In this document: positions 46,138 to 55,455 of the stretch, piece after piece
Layout: each line of letters opens with the position of its first letter
Numbering within the stretch: position 1 is the stretch's first letter
From: Alterisphingorhabdus sp038748365
Lineage (GTDB): Bacteria; Pseudomonadota; Alphaproteobacteria; Sphingomonadales; Sphingomonadaceae
Assembly: GCA_038748365.1 (NCBI GenBank)
Contig: JBCDIZ010000001.1
Span: forward strand, 310,001 to 374,000
Direction of reading: 5' to 3'
DNA length: 64,000 nt
Translations under genes and position numbers: made by a program
The notes under the pieces: generated by a model
Seen by the model: the letters and a program-made list of their open reading frames with translations, nothing else
What the model was told of the DNA's origin: nothing
The model's database searches: none

Positions 46138-48879
46138 CTAATGCCGCGTTTCGCCGCTGTCTTCGCCAGCAGCCTCGCCGTCCTCAGGTTCTTCGGTTTC
46201 ATCAATCAGCGCCGCGCTCACCACATGCTCGTTATCAGCGACATTGAATATCCGCACCCCGGCTGAACCACGACCGATGATCCGATAGCCGCGATCATCA
46301 TCCTCACCGAGCAAATGGCGCAGATCAATGGCGATGCGGATCAGCTTGGCCTGATCGGTAACCAGCATCAGCTGATCGCCATGTTTCACCGGGAAGCTGG
46401 CCACGACAGCGCCATTGCGCGCGATATTATCGATATTGACCACACCCATGCCGCCGCGCTTGATGGTGCGATATTCATAGGCGGAGGAAATCTTGCCATA
46501 GCCATTGGCGCAAATAGTGAGGATAAATTCTTCCTTCTCGGCCATTTCCGCCATGCGCTCGACGGAAAGCTCCGGCGCGTTTTCATTATCCTTCCATGGC
46601 GCGGCTTTCAAATAGGCCTCGCGTTCCTCGGCCGTGGTGCCGGTGGTGTTGAGGATAGCCAGCGATACCACCTCTATGTCGCCCTTCGGTCCCATGCCTT
46701 GTACACCAATGCCGGTGCGGCTCTTGGTTTCGCGCGCATCGGTGGCAGCAAAACGCACCGCCTTACCGGTGCTGCTGGCGAGGAACACTTCCTGTGTTTC
46801 ATTGAGCAATTCAACGCCGATCAACCGGTCACCGCTATCCTCGACAAAGCCCATGGCATATTTGCCGTTGGACGGAATATTGGTGAACGCATCCATCGAA
46901 TTGCGCCGCACCATTCCCTGTTCGGTGGCGAAGATGATGTTGAGATTGTCCCATTCGCCCTCATCCTCGGGCAGCGGCAGGACATTGGTGATGGTCTCAT
47001 CTTCTTGTAGCGGCAGCATATTCAGCATTGGCCGGCCCTTGGTCTGTGGTCCGCCTTCGGGCAGTTTCCAGACTTTGAGGCGATAGACGCGGCCATGATT
47101 GGAGAAGAACAGCACCGGATTGTGTGTCGAGGTAACGAACATCTCAACCACGGCATCCTCGTCCTTGGTCGCCATGCCCGCACGGCCTTTGCCGCCACGG
47201 CCCTGGGCGCGGAAGGTCGCCAGCGGCGTGCGCTTGATATAGCCACCATGGGTGACGGTCACGACCATATCCTCGCGCTCCATCAGGTCTTCATCTTCCA
47301 GACCATCCCATGCTGGCGCAATTTCACTGACGCGCGGCGTGGCAAATTCTGAATGGATCTGCTCGAATTCTTCCCGCATCACGCCATAAAGCACCGCGCG
47401 GTCGGTCAGAATCTCAAGATAACCCTCAATATCTGTCGCCAGTCCCTTGAGTTCATTGCCAATTTCATCGCGGCCAAGTGCGGTCAGACGGTGCAAGCGC
47501 AGGTCTAGAATGGCTTTGACCTGGGCTTCGCTGAGTTGATAGCTGTCACCGGAAACATCATCTTCTAGCGCTTCTACAAGGCGGATATAGGGCGCAATTT
47601 CGCCCATCGGCCATTCGCGCGCCAGCAATTTCTCGCGCGCCTCGACGGGGCTTGCCGATCCACGGATGATCTTCACCACCTCGTCGAGATTGGTGACTGC
47701 AACCACCAGGCCAAGCAACAGATGCGCCCGCTCACGCGCTTTCGCGAGCTCAAACTTGGTGCGTCGGGTAATGACCTCTTCGCGGAAACGCACAAACGCT
47801 TCGATAATATCGCGCAGATTGAGGATTTCCGGACGCCCGCCACGAATGGCGAGCATATTGGCCGGGAAACCCGATTGGGCAGGGGTGTGGCGCCAGAGCT
47901 GATTGAGCACTACTTCCTCAGTGGCATCCCGCTTGAGATCGATCACAACGCGCACGCCATCACGGCTTGATTCATCGCGAATATCGGAGACGCCCTCAAT
48001 CCGGCCATCCTTGGCGGCCTCGGCGATCTTCTCGACCAGTCCGGCCTTGCCCACCTGATAGGGGATAGAGGTCAGCACGATAGCGCGTTTGTCGCCGCGG
48101 CCTTCCTCAATCTTGTGCCGTGCGCGTGTGAGGATCGAGCCGCGGCCAGTTTGATAAGCGGCGCGCGCGCCTGCTTGCCCGAGGATCAGCGGAGCCGTCG
48201 GGAAATCGGGCCCCGGAATAATCTCGATCAGTTCCTCAATCGTAATCCCCGGATTGTCGATATAGGCGAGACAGGCGGTGACCACTTCGCCAAGATTATG
48301 CGGCGGGATATTGGTTGCCATGCCGACAGCAATGCCGCCCGCACCATTGACCAGCAAATTGGGGAAGCGCGCAGGCAAAACCTGCGGCTCCTGCATCGAG
48401 CCATCATAGTTGGGCGCGAAATCGACGGTATCCTTGTCGAGATCATCGAGCAGGGTATTGGCAACCTTGGCCAGCCTTGCCTCGGTATAACGCATGGAGG
48501 CCGGCTTATCGGGGTCCATCGAGCCGAAATTGCCCTGGCCATCGATCAGCGGCACGCGCATTGACCAGTCCTGCGTCATCCGCGCCAATGCTTCATAAAT
48601 CGCGGCATCGCCATGCGGGTGGTAATTACCCATGACATCACCGACGATTTTCGCCGATTTGCGATAGGGCCGTCCGGCGACAAATCCGCCTTCTTTCGAG
48701 GCGAAGAGAATGCGGCGATGCACCGGCTTCAGACCATCGCGCACATCGGGCAGTGCGCGGCTGACAATCACCGACATCGCATAGTCGAGATAGCTCGATT
48801 TCATCTCATCGACGATATCGATCGGGGCGATGTCGTCGGGGCCGTTTTCCGGGTTGGAACCTGTGTCTATCTCACTCAC
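46138..48879 (-). CDS. gyrA: DNA gyrase subunit A
   Basis: Introduces negative supercoils with GyrB. The 913-residue product carries the catalytic Tyr131 in SMRYTEARL. The quinolone-determining region NYHPHGDAAIYEALARM has Ala92 and Glu96 at the positions of E. coli Ser83 and Asp87. The C-terminal beta-pinwheel has the GyrA box as QGRGGKG, and an acidic tail (TEEPEDGEAAGEDSGE) closes the protein. Two near-identical 12-13-base repeats lie upstream of the start (see 48919-48981). Confidence 0.98.
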   Translation of the reverse strand: MSEIDTGSNPENGPDDIAPIDIVDEMKSSYLDYAMSVIVSRALPDVRDGLKPVHRRILFASKEGGFVAGRPYRKSAKIVGDVMGNYHPHGDAAIYEALARMTQDWSMRVPLIDGQGNFGSMDPDKPASMRYTEARLAKVANTLLDDLDKDTVDFAPNYDGSMQEPQVLPARFPNLLVNGAGGIAVGMATNIPPHNLGEVVTACLAYIDNPGITIEELIEIIPGPDFPTAPLILGQAGARAAYQTGRGSILTRARHKIEEGRGDKRAIVLTSIPYQVGKAGLVEKIAEAAKDGRIEGVSDIRDESSRDGVRVVIDLKRDATEEVVLNQLWRHTPAQSGFPANMLAIRGGRPEILNLRDIIEAFVRFREEVITRRTKFELAKARERAHLLLGLVVAVTNLDEVVKIIRGSASPVEAREKLLAREWPMGEIAPYIRLVEALEDDVSGDSYQLSEAQVKAILDLRLHRLTALGRDEIGNELKGLATDIEGYLEILTDRAVLYGVMREEFEQIHSEFATPRVSEIAPAWDGLEDEDLMEREDMVVTVTHGGYIKRTPLATFRAQGRGGKGRAGMATKDEDAVVEMFVTSTHNPVLFFSNHGRVYRLKVWKLPEGGPQTKGRPMLNMLPLQEDETITNVLPLPEDEGEWDNLNIIFATEQGMVRRNSMDAFTNIPSNGKYAMGFVEDSGDRLIGVELLNETQEVFLASSTGKAVRFAATDARETKSRTGIGVQGMGPKGDIEVVSLAILNTTGTTAEEREAYLKAAPWKDNENAPELSVERMAEMAEKEEFILTICANGYGKISSAYEYRTIKRGGMGVVNIDNIARNGAVVASFPVKHGDQLMLVTDQAKLIRIAIDLRHLLGEDDDRGYRIIGRGSAGVRIFNVADNEHVVSAALIDETEEPEDGEAAGEDSGETRH

Positions 48880-48918
48880 GTTAAACTACTCACAAATATG
48901 ATATTTTATTACTTTTTC

Positions 48919-48981
48919 GCATATTGCGACCTGATGGTCAGACTTAGAGGAACAGGGCCGTTTTGACCAGCAATTGCGACC
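48919..48981 (-). promoter_or_regulatory. Paired direct repeat upstream of gyrA
   Basis: GCATATTGCGACC (48919-48931) and GCAATTGCGACC (48970-48981) are direct repeats 51 bases apart in the 160-base gap before gyrA. They could be an operator or remains of a duplication; no known binding motif is recognised. Confidence 0.3.
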
Positions 48982-49042
48982 TATGGCCCAAGGTTATCGA
49001 CAGTTAATTATGCCCATTTTGGGCAGGCTCATCTTGCTGCTC

Positions 49043-49753
49043 TCAAGGCGCAATTTCCTGACCATCCCAGGCAAAAAGCTTGCCAGTATCAACCGGCCGC
49101 AATTCGTCCAACACATCGAGCAATTGCATGGCGGCGCGCTCCGGACTGAACAGCTTTCCGGGAGCAACATTGCTCTGAAATGGCGCACTAAGCCCAGTAT
49201 CAACGGTACCAGGGTGCAAAGCAACAGCGATTGACCGTTCGTTACGTCGTGACCATTCTATAGCGATATTGCGGATCAGCATATTCAGTGCAGCCTTAGA
49301 TGCGCGATAGCCATGCCATCCGCCCAGACGGTTATCCGAGATGCTCCCAACCCGCGCACTGATCGCGGCAAAGATGCAGCGTTGCTTGCGCGGCATCAGC
49401 GCTAGAAAATACTTGGCAACAAGGGCAGGGCCGATGGCGTTGACTGCATAATTCTGCATAAGCCAATCGGCATTCAGATCGCGCAAGGCCTTTTCCGGTT
49501 GCCGATCACCATCGTGCAACAGCCCGGAAGCACAGATAACCAGTGTCACCGGTATTTCATGAGCATCGATGCGTTTCGCAGCCGCTTCTATGCTGGCTTC
49601 GTCCTGCAGGTCGATATGGGCATTACCATTATTACTGAGGGTCAGGCGGTGGATGGTTGCAAATGCGCCTTCATCCTCCAGCGCATCAGCCAGAGCGCCG
49701 CCAATCCCCCCATTTGCACCGATAACAACCGCCGCCTGACGGCTTGACGTCAT
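49043..49753 (-). CDS. Short-chain dehydrogenase/reductase (CsgA-like)
   Basis: A 236-residue Rossmann-fold oxidoreductase. The N-terminal nucleotide motif is VVIGANGGIGGALA, and the catalytic region has Ser (ISARVGSISDN) and YRASKAALNMLIRN with Tyr and Lys. ALHPGTVDTGLSAPF follows. The overall pattern matches SDRs of the CsgA/C-factor type. The substrate cannot be told. The start codon overlaps the yaaA stop (ATGA), so both genes form one unit. Confidence 0.88.
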   Translation of the reverse strand: MTSSRQAAVVIGANGGIGGALADALEDEGAFATIHRLTLSNNGNAHIDLQDEASIEAAAKRIDAHEIPVTLVICASGLLHDGDRQPEKALRDLNADWLMQNYAVNAIGPALVAKYFLALMPRKQRCIFAAISARVGSISDNRLGGWHGYRASKAALNMLIRNIAIEWSRRNERSIAVALHPGTVDTGLSAPFQSNVAPGKLFSPERAAMQLLDVLDELRPVDTGKLFAWDGQEIAP

Positions 49754-50508
49754 GATCGGATAAACCGCAAATTTGTATCATCGCTGCTATCTGGATCGTA
49801 GCTGTACCCGTCCCAGTCAAAGTCTTTGAGCGCCTCGGGGTCGGTCAACCTATTCTCACAGATATAACGCGCCATGGTGCCACGTGCACGCTTAGCGGCG
49901 AAGCTGATAAAGCGCGGACCATCGGGCCCATCCTGGCGGAAATCAATATTGATGATCGGCAGGGCAAGCGCCTTCTTCCCAGCCTCTACCGCAGCAAAAT
50001 ATTCCTGACTGGCAAGATTGATTATGACCTTTGCACCGATATCCTCCGCATCTTTGGCGATCAGCGGTGCTATGTCATCTTGCCAATAATCTACCAGTTT
50101 CTTGCGACGTGGTGCCCAGCGTGTGCCCATTTCGAGACGATGTGGCCGTATCTGATCCAATGGCCGCAACAGGCCATAAAGTCCTGACAAGATGCGCAAA
50201 TGGTCTTGGGCAAAATCTATCGCCGCCTCGTCCATCGTCTTTGCTTCGAGTCCTGTATAGACATCGCCATTATAGGCAAATAGCGCCTGCTTTTCCGGCT
50301 GCGCGAAAAAGTCCTTATAACGCCCATGATTAAGCGCAATCAGACTGTCCGATACCGGCATGATAGCCTTAAGTTTTGGCTTGCTGAACCGCGATAGCGC
50401 ATTGGCAAGTTTCTCGGTCTTCTCAGCAAAGCGTGGCTGTGTCGCTTCAGCAATTTCCACGGATGTATCGAAATCCAGTGATTTAGCGGGGGAAATAAGT
50501 ATGATCAT
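49750..50508 (-). CDS. yaaA: Peroxide stress protein YaaA (UPF0246)
   Basis: A 252-residue DUF328 protein. It begins MIILISPAKSLDF and contains SDSLIALNHGRYKDF, PAIFAYNGDVY-like ALFAYNGDVYTGL, SGLYGLLRPLDQIRPHRLEMGT, NLASQEYF and the basic AAKRARGTMARYI. In E. coli YaaA lowers free iron and limits hydroxyl-radical damage under H2O2. It is first in the unit with the SDR gene. The 263-base region to the next gene (50509-50771) holds no ORF or clear promoter that I can support. Confidence 0.93.
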   Translation of the reverse strand: MIILISPAKSLDFDTSVEIAEATQPRFAEKTEKLANALSRFSKPKLKAIMPVSDSLIALNHGRYKDFFAQPEKQALFAYNGDVYTGLEAKTMDEAAIDFAQDHLRILSGLYGLLRPLDQIRPHRLEMGTRWAPRRKKLVDYWQDDIAPLIAKDAEDIGAKVIINLASQEYFAAVEAGKKALALPIINIDFRQDGPDGPRFISFAAKRARGTMARYICENRLTDPEALKDFDWDGYSYDPDSSDDTNLRFIRS

Positions 50509-50771
50509 CGCGAATATGTAGGAAATCGTAAGCGGTTAGACCAGAGGGCAAAGCGGCGCTATCAACATCTTTGATCGATATTTGCTATCGCGATAACAGG
50601 ATAATGCCACTTGACCAGACAGCACAATTTACACATGCAATCCGGGCAATAGACTGGTGTTCAATGTTGGTTCAGCGGATAATATATATGTATTTGATCT
50701 GACCAGAAGCCAAAAATGGCCTAAACTTACTCATTCACAGAGATAATAAGAGACGTTTTCAGGAGGACTTA

Positions 50772-52046
50772 ATGCGCTCATCATCCCTTTTTTCCTTGTC
50801 CATGGCGGCACTGCTAGCCGGGGTGACATCATTTTCGCTTGTTTTGCCAGTAGACAGCGCATCGGCTCAGAAGCGCAAGAAAGACAAGAAGGAAAAGGCA
50901 GAACGACCTGATGTCAGCAATGAGTTCATTGAACCGTTCAACAAGGCCAATAATGCGATTGAGGCTCAGGATGTTGCCACCGCTGAGGCACAGCTTGCTG
51001 TTGCTGAAGGGCTGGCAAAGTCGCCCGATGAAAAATTCTTTCTTGGTAATGCAACTGTTCGGCTGGGAGGGCTGAAAAACGACAAACAAATACAGCGCAA
51101 GGGCATCACCCTCATGCTTGATAGCGGCAAAACCCCTGCTGCAGAAGTTGGGCGTTTCAACTATCTCGCAGGCGTCTTCGCCTATGAGAAAACGGAATAT
51201 GCGGAAGCTGAACGGCGTTTCAAAGCGTCTATTGATGCTGGCTTTGCTCAGGATAATGTCGACCTTCTTTACATTGATACTATCTTTCGTCAGGACAGAA
51301 CGGCTGAAGGGCTGCAGGTCTTGCAGGCAACAGTCGACCGCCTTAAGGCCGGTGGAGCCGCTGTTGATGAGGCATTTTATCGCCGTGGTGTCAGGAACGC
51401 TGCGAATGCCGGCCTGGCAAAAGAGACCAATTACTGGTCTCAACAATGGGTTGCCAACTATCCTTCCAAGACAAGTTGGCGTGATGCCCTGACATTATTC
51501 CGACAGAATGCCAGCTTTCCCAGTGCCATCAATATCGATCTCATGCGCTTGATGCGTGCCAATGATGCGCTGGTCAGCGAGCAGGATTATGCTGAATATA
51601 TTGAAAATGCCGATCCGCGGCGCCTGCCAGGTGAAGTTGCGGCGCTGATTGAAGAAGGTATGGCCAAGGGCACCATTGCTTCAGGCAATGAGTTTTTCTC
51701 AGAAAGCATGTCCATGGCCAAGGAACGGATTCCGGAGGACCGTGGTTCTCTTGGTTCGAGTGCCACTGCTGCCAGTAGCTCAAGTAATCCCCAGGTGGCT
51801 CTGGGTACGGCTGATGCCTATCTGGGCTATGGCGAATATGCCAAGGCTGCAGAGCTTTATGCGCTCGCGCTCGGAAAACCCGGTGTAGATGCTAACCTTG
51901 CCAACACAAGGCTGGCAATCTCACAGGCGATGCAGGGCAATTATGATATGGCTCGCACAACCTTCGCAAAGGTCAATGGCCCACGTGCACCGCTGGCTGA
52001 ATTCTGGTCGATCTGGCTTGATCAGAAGTCTGCTACAGGCAGCTAA
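50772..52046 (+). CDS. Exported TPR-like repeat protein
   Basis: A 424-residue protein with a Sec signal peptide (LSMAALLAGVTSFSLVLPVDSASAQ is broken here by its cleavage after ASA), then a lysine-rich stretch (KRKKDKKEKAE). The body consists of helical TPR-type units, e.g. GVFAYEKTEYAEAERRFKASIDAG, and near the end ADAYLGYGEYAKAAELYALAL. A low-complexity serine patch lies near 335-345. Such proteins are periplasmic or outer-membrane scaffolds; no partner is suggested by the context. A strong GGAGG precedes the ATG and a good terminator follows. Confidence 0.8.
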   Translation: MRSSSLFSLSMAALLAGVTSFSLVLPVDSASAQKRKKDKKEKAERPDVSNEFIEPFNKANNAIEAQDVATAEAQLAVAEGLAKSPDEKFFLGNATVRLGGLKNDKQIQRKGITLMLDSGKTPAAEVGRFNYLAGVFAYEKTEYAEAERRFKASIDAGFAQDNVDLLYIDTIFRQDRTAEGLQVLQATVDRLKAGGAAVDEAFYRRGVRNAANAGLAKETNYWSQQWVANYPSKTSWRDALTLFRQNASFPSAINIDLMRLMRANDALVSEQDYAEYIENADPRRLPGEVAALIEEGMAKGTIASGNEFFSESMSMAKERIPEDRGSLGSSATAASSSSNPQVALGTADAYLGYGEYAKAAELYALALGKPGVDANLANTRLAISQAMQGNYDMARTTFAKVNGPRAPLAEFWSIWLDQKSATGS

Positions 52047-52060
52047 AACAGGGATTATTC

Positions 52061-52088
52061 GGTCGGGGAGAGGGTCTCCTCGGCCTTT
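52061..52088 (+). terminator. Rho-independent terminator after the TPR gene
   Basis: GGTCGGGGAG and CTCCTCGGCC form a ten-pair stem (two G-T pairs) with loop AGGGT, followed by TTT and pyrimidines, 15 bases after the stop. Confidence 0.6.
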
Positions 52089-52106
52089 CCTCCAATCATA
52101 GCCTGT

Positions 52107-52583
52107 TTATTCGCCAGCCAGCGGCACTCCTGGCAGGTTCTTTGCCGTCCTGATCGTCAGTGATGTCTTGACGCTGGCGACATTGGGCGCAGGCGTGAGA
52201 CGCGATGTCAGAAATTCCTGAAAACTCTGTAGATCATAGGATACGATTTTCAGGATGAAATCAATTTCCCCGTTGAGCATATGGCATTCGCGCACCTCTG
52301 GAAGTTCCAGTATATGGTCTTCAAACTCTTTGAGTGCGCTTTCGGCTTGGCTCTTCAGGCTGACCATTGCAAACACAGTGATAGCAAAACCCAATGCCGC
52401 AGGATTGATATCGGCGTGATAGCCATTAATGATGTCGGCTTCTTCCAAAGCACGCACACGGCGCAAGCAGGGGGGAGCGGTAAGGCCCACCCGCTCTGCG
52501 AGTTCAACATTGGTAATGCGGCCATGCGATTGCAATTCAGCCAGCAATTTACGATCAATTTCATCAAGATTGGCCAAGGTCAT
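52107..52583 (-). CDS. Lrp/AsnC-family transcription regulator
   Basis: A 158-residue regulator with an N-terminal helix-turn-helix (ITNVELAERVGLTAPPCLRRVRALEE at about 20-45) and a C-terminal RAM/AsnC ligand-binding domain (FAMVSLKSQAESALKEFEDHI, PEVRECHMLNGEIDFILKIV). Such proteins respond to amino acids and usually control neighbouring genes and themselves. The 168-base divergent gap to the HisKA gene is strikingly AT-rich, as expected for an Lrp-type binding region. Confidence 0.93.
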   Translation of the reverse strand: MTLANLDEIDRKLLAELQSHGRITNVELAERVGLTAPPCLRRVRALEEADIINGYHADINPAALGFAITVFAMVSLKSQAESALKEFEDHILELPEVRECHMLNGEIDFILKIVSYDLQSFQEFLTSRLTPAPNVASVKTSLTIRTAKNLPGVPLAGE

Positions 52584-52751
52584 GGCATCTTCTCCCGCAA
52601 TATCCGGATATGTTAGCTACTTTAGCCATAATTATATTATTTTCCAGCGCAATTGTCCCACTTTGCAACAATATTAATTGATATGTTTAATTTTTGATAA
52701 CCAGTGGTAATTTGCTAGTAATGCTTATCTCTCGTGCAATAAGGCGCATAA

Positions 52752-53990
52752 GTGGCGAATAACCTGCATTATGACGACCGTTTGGCTACCGCCATATCTG
52801 GCGCAGTGCCTGAAGCGTCTCTGGCTGCTGTGCAATATCGTCAGATTGTTGACCTTTTGGCTGATGCGAAGCCTGCCGATAGTGAATATGATGCCGCTCT
52901 GATGCGGTTTGAAAATAAGGGCCGCTACTATTCTCAAGTAGATCTGACTGCGGCACTGGTTCGGCTCAATGCTCTGGCCCAGAAAATGGCACCTGAAAAA
53001 CAGGCCGAAGCTCTGAGCGAAAGCAATCGTCCCTTACAGTCACCCCCGCTGGTCCGGTTTCTGCTGGAACAACCAAAGCAGGTGCGCGACGCAGCAGTGG
53101 CCAAAACACGCCTGCCCGCAGAAAAGTGGCTTGAGATCATAAAAACATTATCTTCAGATCAACGGGCAGAGTTGATGCATAAAGCAGGTCTCATGGATCA
53201 GTCAGGCGATAAAAGCGGGGCTGCGTCTGCAGTACAGGATGATACTGATATAATCACAAATGATTATGATGCCGATAAGGAAATCGAGAAAGTAGAAACT
53301 GCTGAATCGGTTGCTGGTGATCCGCCAGCATCTGACATTGGCGAAATTGTGGAGCGCATCGCTCATTTCACGGCTCAGCGGGCAAGCAACAATGCGCCGC
53401 ATCTGCCGCTTGAAGGTTTTGCCGAGGATCAGGTGCAAGCGATAAAAGAAATATGCTTTGTTAGCGACAAAAGTGGACAGCTTGTCACAGCTGACCCCGA
53501 TTGTGAGGGCTTTGCCGATGGCATGCCGATTTTTCTCCAGGCTATGGCTGGAAGTTGTGGCTGCGACCCGGAAACAGCAAGGCTTGCCAATCAGTATCGC
53601 CCTATAGTCAATGGTCGCTATGTGCATCGCGGTAGCCCCCTATTGGCTGGCGCATGGCGTCTCGATGCCTGGCCGCGCTTTGCATCGGGTTATGATCGCG
53701 AGTTTATCGGCTATTGTGGTGTTCTTATGCGGCTTGTATCCGACGAAGCAAATGATGCTGAAAGCACGATCAAAGCCTCAGCGGTCACCAATGATGACTA
53801 TCGTCAGCTTGCACATGAGCTCAAGACACCAGCCGGCGCTCTGAAGGGTTTTGCAGAAATATTGGAGACTCAGCTATTCGGCCCAGTCGCAAAACCCTAT
53901 CGCAATATGGCACATAATATTATCCAGGACACGGATACTGTCTTGGATCAGCTCGCTACGCTGCCGCTATCAGAGCGCGAAGACGCCTGA
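52752..53990 (+). CDS. Histidine-kinase-like protein with DHp domain but no ATPase domain
   Basis: A 412-residue protein (GTG start). The N-terminal 130 residues are helical, a linker is acidic (DDTDIITNDYDADKEIEKVE), and a middle domain (about 195-335) has a PAS/GAF-like look with QIKEICFVSDKSGQLVTADPDCEGF-type segments. The C-terminus carries a canonical HisKA H-box, DYRQLAHELKTPAGALKGFAEI, but the protein ends about 50 residues later, in the second DHp helix. No HATPase_c domain follows in any frame: the next gene begins 121 bases on. It may be a phosphotransfer or adaptor protein, or a truncated kinase. Confidence 0.8.
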   Translation: MANNLHYDDRLATAISGAVPEASLAAVQYRQIVDLLADAKPADSEYDAALMRFENKGRYYSQVDLTAALVRLNALAQKMAPEKQAEALSESNRPLQSPPLVRFLLEQPKQVRDAAVAKTRLPAEKWLEIIKTLSSDQRAELMHKAGLMDQSGDKSGAASAVQDDTDIITNDYDADKEIEKVETAESVAGDPPASDIGEIVERIAHFTAQRASNNAPHLPLEGFAEDQVQAIKEICFVSDKSGQLVTADPDCEGFADGMPIFLQAMAGSCGCDPETARLANQYRPIVNGRYVHRGSPLLAGAWRLDAWPRFASGYDREFIGYCGVLMRLVSDEANDAESTIKASAVTNDDYRQLAHELKTPAGALKGFAEILETQLFGPVAKPYRNMAHNIIQDTDTVLDQLATLPLSEREDA

Positions 53991-54111
53991 ACTTTTCGCA
54001 CTTACTCTACGGATTATAGACAGATACTATAACCGCCCGCTTGCCAGTTGAAGGGGCAAGGCGATAGGAGGGTCTGTTTCCAGATTAATGGTTATCGAAA
54101 GCCCTTAGCGC

Positions 54112-55119
54112 ATGTCGTCGCGATCCATTTTACAGTCCGATAAAAAAGTCGATTATGTCGACTGGGGCGCAGCATTTGGGCAGCGGTTTATCGTCACGGT
54201 GGATACCGAAGAGGATTTTGACTGGAATCAGCCATTTAGCGAGTCGGGATTTGGGCTGGAGAGTACAGCCTTGCTCGACCGGTTTCAGCTCTTCTGCAAA
54301 AATCAGAATGTCATTCCAATCTATCTGGTCGATTATCCGATCATTACCCATGCACCCGCTGCAGAACGTCTGAAATCTGCGGTTGAGGCGGGGGAAGCCA
54401 GTGTCGGGATGCAATTACACCCCTGGGTTAATCCCCCAAAGCAAGAGGAGTTGAACGAGCGCAACAGTTTTGCTGGCAACCTTCCGCCAGAGCTGGAACG
54501 AGCCAAGTTGTTCACATTGGCTGAAGAGATTGAGAAAGCCATTGGTAAGGCACCGATAATCTATCGTGCTGGACGGTATGGGGCAGGGCCTCATACTGCA
54601 GAAATCCTCAAAGAAGCAGGAATAGTTTTCGATAGCTCGGTGCGTACGGGTTTTGATTATAGCGCGAAAGGTGGCCCTGATTATTCGCAGCACCCGCTCG
54701 TACCCTATTGGCTGGATCGCGCTGCACAGCTCGCAGAATTGCCTCTGACCACAACATTTTGGGGCCTTTTGCGTAAGCAATCACAAACGCTCTATCCCAG
54801 GCTGCGCAACGCACCTTTGGCGCGTTCGCTTCTGGCTCGTACTGGGTTTCTGGAACGTATTGCGCTAACTCCGGAGGGTATCGGTGCTGAAGATGCCATC
54901 CGTGCGATCGATATTGCCATCGATGATGGCCTGCCCTTGCTGAATTTCTCTTTTCACTCGCCATCGCTGCAACCGGGTCATACGCCCTATGTGCGTTCCG
55001 CTGAGCATGTGGATCGGCTTTATGACTGGTGGCGACGGGTTTTTGCCTATTGCGCCCAGCGCAATATTCGCCCTGCGTCTTTGGATGACCTAACCGCAGC
55101 GGTAAAATCCCCCGCATAA
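54112..55119 (+). CDS. Polysaccharide deacetylase-family protein (WalW type)
   Basis: A 335-residue protein with the carbohydrate esterase 4 (NodB-like) fold as in WalW. It shows FIVTVDTEEDFDW with the metal-site Asp pair, GMQLHPWVNPP, IIYRAGRYGAGPHTAEILKEAGIVFDSS, LLNFSFHSPSLQPGHTPYV and a C-terminal conserved region. No signal peptide is seen. WalW genes accompany glycosyltransferases for surface polysaccharide in related bacteria; here no such genes are adjacent. Confidence 0.85.
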   Translation: MSSRSILQSDKKVDYVDWGAAFGQRFIVTVDTEEDFDWNQPFSESGFGLESTALLDRFQLFCKNQNVIPIYLVDYPIITHAPAAERLKSAVEAGEASVGMQLHPWVNPPKQEELNERNSFAGNLPPELERAKLFTLAEEIEKAIGKAPIIYRAGRYGAGPHTAEILKEAGIVFDSSVRTGFDYSAKGGPDYSQHPLVPYWLDRAAQLAELPLTTTFWGLLRKQSQTLYPRLRNAPLARSLLARTGFLERIALTPEGIGAEDAIRAIDIAIDDGLPLLNFSFHSPSLQPGHTPYVRSAEHVDRLYDWWRRVFAYCAQRNIRPASLDDLTAAVKSPA

Positions 55120-55162
55120 TCAATGCTTCATACAGCATTTTCGCAATCAACGCGTTTGGCGC

Positions 55163-55191
55163 TTGCAATATGCTGGGGCTTTCGGCTATCG
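55163..55191 (+). promoter_or_regulatory. Probable promoter of the tRNA-CAU gene
   Basis: TTGCAA (55163-55168) and CTATCG (55186-55191) with a 17-base spacer, 14 bases before the tRNA 5' end. It matches the design of the tRNA-Asn promoter at 2953-2981. Confidence 0.5.
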
Positions 55192-55205
55192 GCACGCTCT
55201 CGGAT

Positions 55206-55282
55206 GGGCCTGTAGCTCAGTTGGTTAGAGCTGGCCGCTCATAACGGCTAGGTCGGGGGTTCGAGTCCCTCCGGGCCCACCA
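55206..55282 (+). tRNA. tRNA with CAT anticodon (Met elongator or Ile2)
   Basis: A 77-base cloverleaf with encoded CCA: acceptor GGGCCTG/CGGGCCC, D-arm GTAGCTCAGTTGGTTAGAGC, anticodon loop CTCATAA (anticodon 55240-55242) and T-arm GGGGTTCGAGTCCCT. The G1-C72 pair excludes initiator tRNA. The acceptor GGGCCTG with A73 resembles isoleucine tRNAs, so it may be the lysidine-modified tRNA-Ile2 rather than elongator tRNA-Met. Confidence 0.9.
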
Positions 55283-55348
55283 GCCTTCGCTTCCTACAGA
55301 AGCTTCGGCTGGCGAGCCAGCCACTAGCTGACGTTGGAAGGGAAGGCT

Positions 55349-55376
55349 GTCCGCCGAAGCTTTAGCGAAGGTGGAC
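55349..55376. repeat. Short palindrome between two tRNA genes
   Basis: GTCCGCCGAAGC and its near-inverse GCGAAGGTGGAC form a 28-base hairpin in the 173-base gap between tRNA-CAU and tRNA-Pro. No ORF is supported in this gap. Confidence 0.55.
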
Positions 55377-55455
55377 GTAATCTCGCCAATGTCCATAGTG
55401 GCAAAAAAGCATTGCTTTCCTTAGCCGATTGGCTAGGGGCAGCATCGGAAAGTGT

